A DNA stretch of 7,501 nucleotides from Nitrospina sp. (GTDB lineage Bacteria > Nitrospinota > Nitrospinia > Nitrospinales > VA-1): assembly GCA_018665625.1 (NCBI GenBank), contig JABJCF010000072.1:1-7501 (forward strand), written 5' to 3'. The notes below the pieces were generated by a model. It was not told the DNA's origin and ran no database searches. It saw only the letters and a program-made list of their open reading frames with translations. Below, piece after piece: positions 1 through 6,691 of the stretch. How positions within the stretch are numbered: the first letter of the stretch is position 1; each line of letters opens with the position of its first letter. Both the position numbers and the translations under genes were made by a program.

Positions 1-1227
1 AAAAAAAGTAATTATATTGTCGGGTTAGACATTGGGACCACAAAAATCTGTTGCATCATTGGTGAGGTTATCGATGATGAAAAAATAGACATTATAGGTC
101 TCGGTCAGTATCCATCTAAAGGGCTTCGAAAAGGGGTTGTAGTCAATATCGACAGCACCGTCGAGTCCATCAAAAATGCTGTTGAAGAAGCTGAACTCAT
201 GGCCGGATGTGAAATCGATTCAGTTTATGTCGGTATCGCAGGTGGCCATATCAATAGCCTTAACAGCCATGGAATTATTGCGGCAAAGGGCAGGGAAATT
301 AACCAGAAAGATGTCGACAGGGTAATTGAAGCTGCGAAGGCAATTGCGATTCCTCTGGACCGCGAAGTGATCCATGTTCTTCCCCAGGAATATATCGTTG
401 ACAATCAAGATGGAATTAAAACTCCGCTTGGAATGGCTGGAGTCCGCCTTGAAGCTAAGGTACATATCGTTACCGCTGCCGTAACATCAGCACAAAACAT
501 TGTTAAATGTGTCAACAAGGCAGGCTTGGGAGTATCAGATATCGTACTGGAGCAACTCGCCTCCAGCGAATCCGTTCTATCACAAGATGAAAGAGAACTG
601 GGTGTTGCCATGATCGACATCGGCGGGGGGACATCTGACCTCGCAATTTTTTATCAGGGTGCAATCAAACACACTTCTGTCTTGACCATTGCGGGTGCGC
701 AAATGACAAACGATATTGCCATAGGTCTCCGCACCCCTAATGCCGAAGCAGAAAAAATCAAGCATTCCTTCGGGTGCGCCTACTCACCCCTAATAGCGGA
801 AGGCGACAATATTGAAGTGCCTAGCGTAGGGGGAAGAGATGCTAGAACGGTACCTCGACAAATTTTAAGTGAAATCATTGAAGCGCGAACGCGTGAGATG
901 TTTGAATTACTGGATCACGAAATAAATGAGTCGGGATATAGGGAAATTATTTCATCTGGAATTGTTCTTACGGGTGGCGTCGCAAGTATGCATGGAATGG
1001 CTGAATTGGCTGAAGACGTCTTTCAATCCCCGGTAAGAGTTGGAACCCCGATTGGTCTTGGTGGGTTAATCGATGTAGTAAGTAATCCCATGTATGCAAC
1101 TTGCACGGGTTTGATTCAATACGGTTCAAAGAGAATAAAAACAGGACCCGTGCGAGAGCTTCAAGGGCGAAATTTATTCGATAAAATTTTTTCACGTATG
1201 AAAGATTGGGCAGACGAATTTTTTTAA
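1..1227 (+). CDS. ftsA: Cell division protein FtsA, 5' end cut by window edge
   Basis: Actin-like ATPase that anchors FtsZ to the inner face of the cytoplasmic membrane and recruits later divisome proteins. The frame is open from base 1, so the ATG at 199 is internal; 408 residues are visible against about 420 for the family, so only a few N-terminal codons are missing. Numbering visible residues, the phosphate-1 motif VGLDIGTTK is at about 7-15, the phosphate-2 motif DIGGGTSDLAIF at about 206-217 and the adenosine motif LTGG at about 323-326. The FtsA-typical NPMYATCTGL follows at about 362-371. The protein ends in NLFDKIFSRMKDWADEFF, an amphipathic, aromatic-rich helix matching the family's membrane-targeting sequence. 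The stop lies 15 nt before the preferred ftsZ start, the classical ftsA-ftsZ order, so co-transcription is likely. Identification is firm; the true start lies outside the window. Confidence 0.97.
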   Translation, partial: KKSNYIVGLDIGTTKICCIIGEVIDDEKIDIIGLGQYPSKGLRKGVVVNIDSTVESIKNAVEEAELMAGCEIDSVYVGIAGGHINSLNSHGIIAAKGREINQKDVDRVIEAAKAIAIPLDREVIHVLPQEYIVDNQDGIKTPLGMAGVRLEAKVHIVTAAVTSAQNIVKCVNKAGLGVSDIVLEQLASSESVLSQDERELGVAMIDIGGGTSDLAIFYQGAIKHTSVLTIAGAQMTNDIAIGLRTPNAEAEKIKHSFGCAYSPLIAEGDNIEVPSVGGRDARTVPRQILSEIIEARTREMFELLDHEINESGYREIISSGIVLTGGVASMHGMAELAEDVFQSPVRVGTPIGLGGLIDVVSNPMYATCTGLIQYGSKRIKTGPVRELQGRNLFDKIFSRMKDWADEFF

Positions 1228-1232
1228 AAAAT

Positions 1233-1238
1233 GGAGGA
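1233..1238 (+). promoter_or_regulatory. Shine-Dalgarno site that sets the ftsZ start
   Basis: GGAGGA sits 4 nt before the ATG at 1243, or about 5 nt measured from the GGAGG core. It falls inside the codons that would follow the upstream ATG at 1231, which has only a T/A run before it and no ribosome-binding sequence. This favours ATG 1243 as the translation start. Confidence 0.8.
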
Positions 1239-1242
1239 CAAC

Positions 1243-2403
1243 ATGAGTTCAATAGAGTTTGAAAACGAAAGTGACTACACCGCAACCATAAAGGTTGTTG
1301 GTGTGGGAGGTGGTGGTACCAACGCAGTCAACTCCATGGTTCGCGATAGCCTCCGTGGAGTGGAGTTTATTATCGCTAATACGGATTTACAGTCCCTGGA
1401 AAAATCAGAATGTCCTGAGAAAATCCAGATAGGCGGGGAACTAACTCGTGGTCTGGGGGCAGGTTCCAGCCCTGAAACAGGAAGAGATGCCGCTGAAGAA
1501 AGTGAAAATATTATTCGGGATATGCTGGAAGGTGCCGACATGGTTTTTATCACCGCAGGAATGGGTGGAGGGACCGGGACAGGTGCAGCCCCTGTTATTT
1601 CTCGAATCGCAAAAGAAACAGGAGCGCTTACTGTAGGTGTAGTGACGAAACCGTTCGCATTTGAAGGGAAAAGAAGAATGCGACAGGCTGAAGAAGGAAT
1701 CCTGGAGCTAAAAGAAGCGGTTGACACTTTAATAGTGATTCCTAATCAAAAACTTTTAAGCTATGTGGGAAAGCAAACTTCTTTCACCAGTGCTTTTTCC
1801 ATGGTGGATGACATTCTCAAGCAAGCGGTTTGCAGCATCTCTGATCTGATTGTAATTCCTGGACTCATTAATCTCGATTTTGCCGATGTTAAATGCATCA
1901 TGGGAAGCATGGGCAAAGCACTTATGGGAAGCGGAATTGCTACAGGTGAAAACAGGGCAGTGGAAGCAGCACAAAAAGCAATTTCAAGTCCATTACTGGA
2001 TGAAGCAACGGTTGATGGAGCTCAAGGTATTCTAATCAACATTACGGGCGGAGAAGATTTAACGCTAATGGAAATCAATGAAGCCTCCATGATGGTTCAG
2101 AAAAATGCACATGATGATGCCCATATTATTTTTGGTGCAGTAATAGACCATAAAATGGAAGGTGAAATGCGGGTAACTGTGATCGCTACTGGATTCGATA
2201 ATGCAGCGACCCAATCTGTCAGCGAAAGACCTGTACTGAAAAAGGTGGTTGGTGGCGACCCACATGTTGAGGGCGACGATGCGGCATTATCTTACAAGCA
2301 TCTAAAGTCACTGGCATCATCTATAAAAGATGAAAACCAAGACCCGGGAAACTTGAATGAGAACTTCGACATTCCCACGTTTCTGCGTAAACACGCTGAT
2401 TAA
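1243..2403 (+). CDS. ftsZ: Cell division protein FtsZ
   Basis: Tubulin-like GTPase that polymerises into the Z-ring at midcell. Counting from ATG 1243 (386 aa), the nucleotide loop [11 protein letters not shown] is at 20-30 and the tubulin signature GGGTGTG at 108-114. The T7 synergy loop NLDFADV, which supplies the catalytic acidic residues to the neighbouring subunit, is at 210-216. RVTVIATGF near 310-318 closes the C-terminal domain. A short linker of about 55 residues leads to the conserved tail [11 protein letters not shown] (376-386), the docking peptide for FtsA and other partners. The length is normal. An in-frame ATG at 1231 would add four residues (MEDN), but the Shine-Dalgarno sequence favours 1243. 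The segment after the T6 region is slightly divergent ([14 protein letters not shown] where many homologues have an RPG), without loss of any key residue I can see. It is the last division-cluster gene here; a strong hairpin follows. Confidence 0.98.
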   Translation: MSSIEFENESDYTATIKVVGVGGGGTNAVNSMVRDSLRGVEFIIANTDLQSLEKSECPEKIQIGGELTRGLGAGSSPETGRDAAEESENIIRDMLEGADMVFITAGMGGGTGTGAAPVISRIAKETGALTVGVVTKPFAFEGKRRMRQAEEGILELKEAVDTLIVIPNQKLLSYVGKQTSFTSAFSMVDDILKQAVCSISDLIVIPGLINLDFADVKCIMGSMGKALMGSGIATGENRAVEAAQKAISSPLLDEATVDGAQGILINITGGEDLTLMEINEASMMVQKNAHDDAHIIFGAVIDHKMEGEMRVTVIATGFDNAATQSVSERPVLKKVVGGDPHVEGDDAALSYKHLKSLASSIKDENQDPGNLNENFDIPTFLRKHAD

Positions 2404-2406
2404 TCG

Positions 2407-2460
2407 CCACCGTTACCAGTGAAACTGGCGGGGAAACCCGCCGGTTCCAGGTGGTTTAAT
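2407..2460 (+). terminator. Hairpin after ftsZ, probable terminator
   Basis: The stem AACTGGCGGG (2423-2432) pairs with CCCGCCGGTT (2437-2446) around a GAAA tetraloop (2433-2436), with one G-T wobble. An outer stem, CCACC (2407-2411) with GGTGG (2450-2454), encloses it, and TTTAAT follows. The T-run is short, so intrinsic termination may be weak. The position, 4 nt after the ftsZ stop and between convergent genes, fits a transcript end for ftsA-ftsZ. A second, mutually exclusive hairpin, CCAGT-GAA-ACTGG (2416-2428), overlaps its 5' arm. Confidence 0.6.
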
Positions 2461-2483
2461 CTGGTCGTTTGATTCGAAAGAAT

Positions 2484-3275
2484 TTAGCCATTAACACCCC
2501 AATTATATTTAAGGTAGGAAACTTTAATCTTTGAACTTTGCAATTCTTTTGCCGCCTCAGGTGAAACATAATTGCTTATGAACTTCAACACCCCTCCCCT
2601 GCTTTCAAAATCATCTTCGAACCATTTAAAAATTGACGACAGATAGACTCGGTTTTTCACCTTGTCAATTTTCATCCCTTTTTCTGTAGATTCTATAAAC
2701 ATTTTCATTTGATCATCCAACTGCTCGTTCAACCTTTCTACATTGAATGCCTCAAGCCTTAGGTCAGGACAACTGACAGAAGCGCAAACGATAGCAACAT
2801 GAATTCTAGGCTCATCCATCTTCCTTAATATTTCATGTTCAATTTCATTAAGGGTTCTTTGTTTCCCTGCGACATGCCCTGCGGGTTTCTTCCAAACCGG
2901 ACTAAAAAAACTTCCTGCATCCTTAATGCTTTTTATAGGGAAACGGTCAGCCACCATTTTTGCCGCAAGAATATTATAAGTATTAATCCAAAACACCAGT
3001 TTTCCATCTCGGGTTAATGAATCTGGCTGGGCCGAATTTAACCTGGAGACCAATTTTTCAAATCCCATGTCATTTTTTAAACCCATGTAATTAACGGCAT
3101 TAATAGATATGCCATCAACTTTTTTGAGACTGACATGCTTTTTGATCAGGGCATCCCAATCTGAAAAATCAAAAGCTGCTACCGGAAAAATCCAGAGAAA
3201 AGTGACTACGAAAAAAGCGGCTGAAATCGCAGTATATTTAATAGCCCACCTTCTTTTCATTATGTTCTTTGGCAT
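2484..3275 (-). CDS. Exported DUF547 domain protein
   Basis: Member of the DUF547 family, whose biochemical role is unknown. From ATG 3275 the protein has 263 residues. The N-terminus is basic (KNIMKRR), followed by a hydrophobic stretch at about 14-34 that ends FPVAA before FDF. This is a good type I signal peptide with probable cleavage after Ala34, so the mature domain should be periplasmic. Family hallmarks are FWINTYN at 95-101, the IEHEIL region at 145-150, the cysteine motif CASVSCPDLR at 164-173, LSSIFKWFEDDF at 212-223 and the terminal YNWGVN at 257-262. The length is normal. A TTG at 3293 would extend the frame by six codons, but AGAGGTT at 3282-3288 is well placed for ATG 3275; an ATG at 3260 is a further alternative. 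The gene is convergent with ftsZ and divergent from the HAD gene. No partner gene is visible, so the function is not assigned. Confidence 0.9.
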   Translation of the reverse strand: MPKNIMKRRWAIKYTAISAAFFVVTFLWIFPVAAFDFSDWDALIKKHVSLKKVDGISINAVNYMGLKNDMGFEKLVSRLNSAQPDSLTRDGKLVFWINTYNILAAKMVADRFPIKSIKDAGSFFSPVWKKPAGHVAGKQRTLNEIEHEILRKMDEPRIHVAIVCASVSCPDLRLEAFNVERLNEQLDDQMKMFIESTEKGMKIDKVKNRVYLSSIFKWFEDDFESRGGVLKFISNYVSPEAAKELQSSKIKVSYLKYNWGVNG

Positions 3276-3281
3276 AATTCG

Positions 3282-3288
3282 AACCTCT
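3282..3288 (-). promoter_or_regulatory. Shine-Dalgarno site for the DUF547 gene
   Basis: On the minus strand AGAGGTT lies 6 nt before ATG 3275. The site favours that start over the upstream TTG at 3293, which would place the site inside the coding region. Confidence 0.6.
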
Positions 3289-3313
3289 TTCAAATATATC
3301 TTAAAATAATCAC

Positions 3314-3328
3314 TACTATTTATTAGTA
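3314..3328. repeat. Short AT-rich inverted repeat between divergent genes
   Basis: TACTA (3314-3318) and TAGTA (3324-3328) form a perfect inverted repeat around TTTAT. It lies between the DUF547 gene and the HAD gene, about 40 bp upstream of the DUF547 start. The size and symmetry would suit an operator half-site pair, but a 5-bp arm in AT-rich DNA can arise by chance. Confidence 0.25.
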
Positions 3329-3345
3329 CTTTCGTGGGGTTTTTC

Positions 3346-3376
3346 CTTACAAAAAAACAAAGCTTCTACTTATAAT
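3346..3376 (+). promoter_or_regulatory. Candidate sigma70-type promoter for the HAD gene
   Basis: A perfect TATAAT lies at 3371-3376. The best -35 candidate is CTTACA (3346-3351, four of six matches) with a long 19-bp spacer. Transcription would start near 3383, giving a leader of roughly 33 nt. The leader carries no clear Shine-Dalgarno sequence before ATG 3416. Confidence 0.45.
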
Positions 3377-3415
3377 GCCTTACTCCAGACTTGATTAATC
3401 TCTCTCACACTAAAA

Positions 3416-4294
3416 ATGCCTGAAATAAAAAAAATGCAATTTAGCCCTGATTGCGCAAAAGACATTCTATATATCTCTGACCTCGATGGAACACTCTTAC
3501 TTCCAGACGGCACATTTCCAGAGAAATCCAAGGCTCGCCTGAATCATCTTATAAACGATGGAATGAAATTTACCATTGCAACAGCTAGAAATTATGATTC
3601 CGCTCACCCTATTTTAAAGGGATTAAACATCGAATTGCCGGTTGTCTTGTTTAACGGGGTTTACCTGGCTGATTTCCATACCGGCAATATACTGAAGCAT
3701 ACCCAATTCATAGACAAAGAAGTTGTGGATAGTATGTTAGGACTTGCCCAAATAAATAATATTGAACCTTTTATTTATACATTCGGAGAACAACATCAGG
3801 TTTATTACCGCCAAGCCACCAATGCTGGCTCACAAGCTTATTTAAACAGCCTTGAAAAAGATGGACGGGTAAAACAAGTATCAAATTTCCTATTTCAAGA
3901 GGATGAACAAATATCCGGTTTTTTACTGATAGGAACCTTAGAAAATTTAAACCCAATTTACCAGAGCCTTAATGAAAAGCATTTTGACCATCTTAATTTA
4001 TATTTCGCCGAAGATGTTTCTATGAAAGGGTATTTTTGGCTGCAATCCTTTCACCAACAGGCTAACAAAGGAAACATGGTAGAACAACTGGTGGAACGTA
4101 TAAATTTCCCCTTGAGCAAAACTCTTGTATTTGGAGACTATCTGAATGACCTTGATATGTTCCGGGTCGCCGGATATTCAGTGGCGATGGAAAATGCGCT
4201 GCCCGAAGTTAAAGAATCGGCCAATCAAATAATTGGCAGCAACAGCCAGGGAGCCGTATTGAATTTTCTTGAGGCTGTCTGGACAAACTCATAA
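3416..4294 (+). CDS. Cof-type HAD-superfamily hydrolase (sugar-phosphatase-like)
   Basis: Cytosolic phosphatase of the HAD superfamily, Cof/class IIB type. The family typically removes phosphate from sugar phosphates, nucleotides or similar small metabolites; the substrate here cannot be read from sequence. The protein has 292 residues. Motif I DLDGT is at 22-26 (nucleophile Asp22, general acid Asp24), motif II has Thr56 in FTIATARN, motif III is Lys218 in ANKGNM and motif IV is GDYLNDLDM at 240-248 (Asp241, Asp245 bind magnesium). FNG at 79-81 and the GYSVAMENALPEVKESA segment near 253-269 are typical of the Cof family. The central cap domain lies between motifs II and III. All catalytic residues are present and the length is normal. 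The upstream sequence has a TATAAT but no Shine-Dalgarno, so ATG 3416 is chosen because it gives a normal lead-in to motif I. Confidence 0.92.
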   Translation: MPEIKKMQFSPDCAKDILYISDLDGTLLLPDGTFPEKSKARLNHLINDGMKFTIATARNYDSAHPILKGLNIELPVVLFNGVYLADFHTGNILKHTQFIDKEVVDSMLGLAQINNIEPFIYTFGEQHQVYYRQATNAGSQAYLNSLEKDGRVKQVSNFLFQEDEQISGFLLIGTLENLNPIYQSLNEKHFDHLNLYFAEDVSMKGYFWLQSFHQQANKGNMVEQLVERINFPLSKTLVFGDYLNDLDMFRVAGYSVAMENALPEVKESANQIIGSNSQGAVLNFLEAVWTNS

Positions 4295-4299
4295 ACTTA

Positions 4300-4327
4300 T
4301 TTAATATGTTATCAATGTTTGTATAAT
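4300..4327 (+). promoter_or_regulatory. Candidate promoter for the parvulin gene
   Basis: A perfect TATAAT is at 4322-4327. Upstream, only a weak -35 can be proposed (TTTAAT, 4300-4305, three of six matches, 16-bp spacer). Transcription from about 4334 would give a short leader of some 24 nt before ATG 4358. This also argues against the TTG at 4319 as a start, because it lies upstream of the -10 box. Confidence 0.45.
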
Positions 4328-4357
4328 AGAAACTTAATATTTTTACCGGAATATATA

Positions 4358-4936
4358 ATGTCTGAGCAACCCAAGGAATCAGAAAAAACCATATATCAAA
4401 GGGATAAGACAGCCAAAGAGCCAAAACCCGTTGTCGATACCCCGAAAACGCCAGCCAGGCCAAAGCCAAAGGTTAAAAAGGTTTTTGTCCCCAAAAAAAC
4501 GACTTTCACGACCGATAAACCCATGGAACACCGGGTTAGAAATATTAGGCTAACTTCTCAAGAATCCGCAAAGATGATTTGGGAAATACTGATAGATTTT
4601 CAGAACGATCTGGCAAAAGGTGAAGCAGACGATCCAGACAAACCTTTTCACGACTGGGAAAAGGTGGAAAAGTTTTTTACCCGTCTAGCTAAAAAATACA
4701 GCGTGTGTAAAAGCAAAAAACTTGGAGGCGATTTAGGCTGGATCTATCGAGGAATGGGGCTCCCCGAGCAAGTAACCACTCCAGAACTTGTGGAAGAAAT
4801 AATGGGCCTGGAAAAATTTGTGATCCACGATCCAATTAAAAGCAATCTTGGTTTTCATCTACTCATGATTTGCGAGAGCCAGGTTCACACTCCCAAAGAA
4901 AAACTACCAGAAAAAGAAAGTCGGCCACTTTTTTAG
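4358..4936 (+). CDS. Cytosolic parvulin-like peptidyl-prolyl isomerase, atypical
   Basis: Parvulin/PpiC-type rotamase domain; the family catalyses cis-trans isomerisation of prolyl peptide bonds. From ATG 4358 the protein has 192 residues. Residues 1-57 are hydrophilic and rich in Lys and Pro, probably disordered, with no signal peptide or membrane segment. The domain begins at HRVRNIRL (58-65). It continues through LAKKYSVCKSKKLGGDLGWI (110-129), the clearest parvulin hallmark, and ends with PIKSNLGFHLLMICE (159-173). His167 in GFHLL matches the second of the two family histidines. The first, in the usual R-A-R-H-I-L strand, is replaced by Asn62. An acidic insertion (about 83-102) lengthens the loop after the first helix. 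Most bacterial relatives are periplasmic, so the location is unusual. The TTG at 4319 would add 13 residues but precedes the probable -10 box. Fold assignment is good; enzymatic activity is uncertain. Confidence 0.82.
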   Translation: MSEQPKESEKTIYQRDKTAKEPKPVVDTPKTPARPKPKVKKVFVPKKTTFTTDKPMEHRVRNIRLTSQESAKMIWEILIDFQNDLAKGEADDPDKPFHDWEKVEKFFTRLAKKYSVCKSKKLGGDLGWIYRGMGLPEQVTTPELVEEIMGLEKFVIHDPIKSNLGFHLLMICESQVHTPKEKLPEKESRPLF

Positions 4937-5150
4937 CCCACTTGGCGTGGGGCCAACAGGTCTGTTCCCGTAATATTGAAAGGGATCGGTGAGCCCTTTA
5001 CAATAGGTTCGCAGACATTTCCTCGCCGCTAGGGGGGCGGCAACCCGCCACTGGTAATAGGTCAAACCCGAATTTGAGAACTATTTCTGTTAGGCTTCTG
5101 GATGTGAGCTGTTCATATTCCTTCCCACGGTAATGGGCGGCTAGCTGCCC
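4936..5150. ncRNA. Highly structured intergenic element, possible non-coding RNA or palindromic repeat
   Basis: This gap between two convergent stop codons has no open frame of note but holds nested inverted repeats. The ends pair with each other: GCCCA (4936-4940) with TGGGC (5134-5138), and CGTGGG (4946-4951) with CCCACG (5124-5129). Inside lie four further elements. Arm 1 is GTCTG (4960-4964) with CAGAC (5012-5016), enclosing TATTGAAAGGG (4974-4984) with CCCTTT-A-CAATA (4994-5005). Arm 2 has two alternatives, GCCGC (5025-5029) with GCGGC (5037-5041), or GGCGG (5036-5040) with CCGCC (5045-5049). Arm 3 is AATAG-G-TCAAA (5056-5066) with TTTGA-GAA-CTATT (5073-5085). A small hairpin, TTGGC (4942-4946) with GCCAA (4952-4956), competes with the end pairing. 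GGGC (5135-5138) and GCCC (5147-5150) also pair, across the 3' end of the minus-strand gene. The strand is undetermined. I do not recognise a known RNA family. Confidence 0.5.
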
Positions 5151-6649
5151 AAAAAGAAACATCGGATTTTTTCTACAACGTATTCCTGTTGCGCCTGGGT
5201 AATTTCATGAGAAATAGGAAGAGCTAATGATTCATCGGCAGCTTTTTCTGATTCAGGAAAATCTCCCTTTTTATAACCTAGCGATTGAAAACATTCCTGA
5301 ATATGAAGTGGTAAAGGGTAATAAATTTCGCAACCAATCTTATTTCCATTTAGAAATGCACGCAATTCATCTCTGCGGTTTCCGGCACGAATGACATATT
5401 GGTTAAAAACGTGTCTTGGGAAAACTTCCGGTGGTAACTGAATATATTGAGTCAATGCATTCTGTTGCAATAATTGATTGTATACCGTTGCATTCTGCCG
5501 TCGCTTTTCTGTCCAGCCCTCCAGATAATTTAACTTAGCTTTCACTACTCCTGCCTGCAAAGCATCTAGACGGAAATTCCCCCCGATCGTTTTATGATAA
5601 TACTTGGGCTTTGAACCATGAACACGAAGCACCTTCAGTTTCTCGTAAAGATCTTCCGAGGAAGTTGTCACAATCCCCCCATCTCCAAATGCACCGAGGT
5701 TTTTTGCTGGAAAGAAAGAAAAACAACCCATATCCCCCAGAGAACCCGATCGTTTGTTTTTATATTCAGAACCAATGGATTGAGCCGAATCTTCAATTAC
5801 AATCAGATTATGTTTTTTGGCTATTTCCATTATTGGATCCATATCTGCACATTGTCCATACAAATGCACGGGCATGATGGCTCGCGTTCGTGAAGTAATA
5901 CACCTTTCAATATGTTCTGCTTTTATATTAAAAGTAACATCGTTGATATCTACAAATACTGGTTTTGCTCCTGCACGAACAATGGACCCCGCTGTGGCAA
6001 AAAACGTATACGGAGAAGTGATAACCTCATCACCCTCTCCTATTCCAGCCGCCATCAATGAAATTAACAGGGCATCCGTTCCAGAAGAAACACCTACCGC
6101 ATACTTTGCTTGACAATATTCCGCTATCTTTTCTTCCAATTCCGATACTTTTGCACCAAGAATGAAATGGCCTTTTCGGGTGGTATCGGCAATTTCAACT
6201 TCAACATCATTCAATATTTGATGGTAGGAAGCAGAGATATCGAGAAGCTTTACTTCTTTTACCGGTTCAGTAGGACTCTCAATCTTAGATTGCAGTTGTT
6301 CTGGTGTTAGAAAAAGTGCTTCATCCCCTGAAAATTTTTCGGGGATGTTGGTGACCGCTGCATCGAATCCGCAAGACTGGACGAGGATGGACGCCAGCTT
6401 TTCCTCAAAATTCTCATCTTTCAAAGCATCCTTCAGATCGCCAGCAGTAGGAGAAACCACACTCAAACTACTTAAAAGATCTTTGGCTTTCTTTCTTTCC
6501 TGGCTTTTTAATCCTCTTAATAAAGTGGGAAGAGTGGTTGATGCTACCCAGCCTTTGCATCGGCCCGATCGACAAAGATCCAAAACAGGTGAATCCTTTG
6601 CAGATGAAAGAGCCTGAATCAAAAAATCATGATGTAAAAGAATTTCCAT
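5141..6649 (-). CDS. PIN-like domain fused to DegT/DnrJ/EryC1/StrS aminotransferase
   Basis: Fusion protein of 502 residues. Residues about 134-502 are a complete PLP-dependent sugar aminotransferase of the DegT/DnrJ/EryC1/StrS family, which typically transfers an amino group from glutamate to a nucleotide-linked keto sugar for surface polysaccharides. Visible are LLDISASY (135-142), GHFILG (160-165), SSGTDALL (188-195), the cofactor-binding EDSAQ (286-290) and the Schiff-base lysine Lys316 in SFFPAKNLGAFGDGG. Residues 1-120 resemble a PIN nuclease fold (ILLHHDFLIQAL at the start, VTNIPEKF near 99-106, LTPEQL at 114-119), but the usual acidic metal ligands appear replaced. Family aminotransferases are about 370 residues, so the extra 130 are a real N-terminal addition in one continuous frame. 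No Shine-Dalgarno is evident before ATG 6649. The exact sugar substrate cannot be named. The aminotransferase call is firm; the PIN-like call is moderate. Confidence 0.9.
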   Translation of the reverse strand: MEILLHHDFLIQALSSAKDSPVLDLCRSGRCKGWVASTTLPTLLRGLKSQERKKAKDLLSSLSVVSPTAGDLKDALKDENFEEKLASILVQSCGFDAAVTNIPEKFSGDEALFLTPEQLQSKIESPTEPVKEVKLLDISASYHQILNDVEVEIADTTRKGHFILGAKVSELEEKIAEYCQAKYAVGVSSGTDALLISLMAAGIGEGDEVITSPYTFFATAGSIVRAGAKPVFVDINDVTFNIKAEHIERCITSRTRAIMPVHLYGQCADMDPIMEIAKKHNLIVIEDSAQSIGSEYKNKRSGSLGDMGCFSFFPAKNLGAFGDGGIVTTSSEDLYEKLKVLRVHGSKPKYYHKTIGGNFRLDALQAGVVKAKLNYLEGWTEKRRQNATVYNQLLQQNALTQYIQLPPEVFPRHVFNQYVIRAGNRRDELRAFLNGNKIGCEIYYPLPLHIQECFQSLGYKKGDFPESEKAADESLALPISHEITQAQQEYVVEKIRCFFLGS

Positions 6650-6691
6650 ATTATGTGTACTTACGAGGAGGTTAAAAAGATATTGGTAGAA

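Noticed and set aside
1219..1231. T7A6 run at the end of ftsA as a possible slippage or frameshift site.
   Set aside because: The FtsA frame ends at a normal position right after its membrane-targeting helix, and neither alternative frame gives a sensible extension.
1275..1727. 150-codon open frame on the minus strand opposite ftsZ.
   Set aside because: It lies wholly within ftsZ, its product is Ser/Pro-rich low-complexity sequence typical of an antisense shadow, and it has no recognisable domain.
4979..5061. Resemblance to a cobalamin riboswitch (AAAGGGA, CGGTGAG, then CCCGCCACTGGTAA).
   Set aside because: The gap between the GGTG element and CCCGCCACTG is about twice the usual distance, the 3' part of the motif is not convincing, and no plus-strand gene lies downstream to be regulated.
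4936..5138. 6S RNA, suggested by the length of about 200 nt and paired ends.
   Set aside because: The internal arms form a multi-branched layout rather than one rod with a central bubble, and I find none of the conserved bubble sequences.
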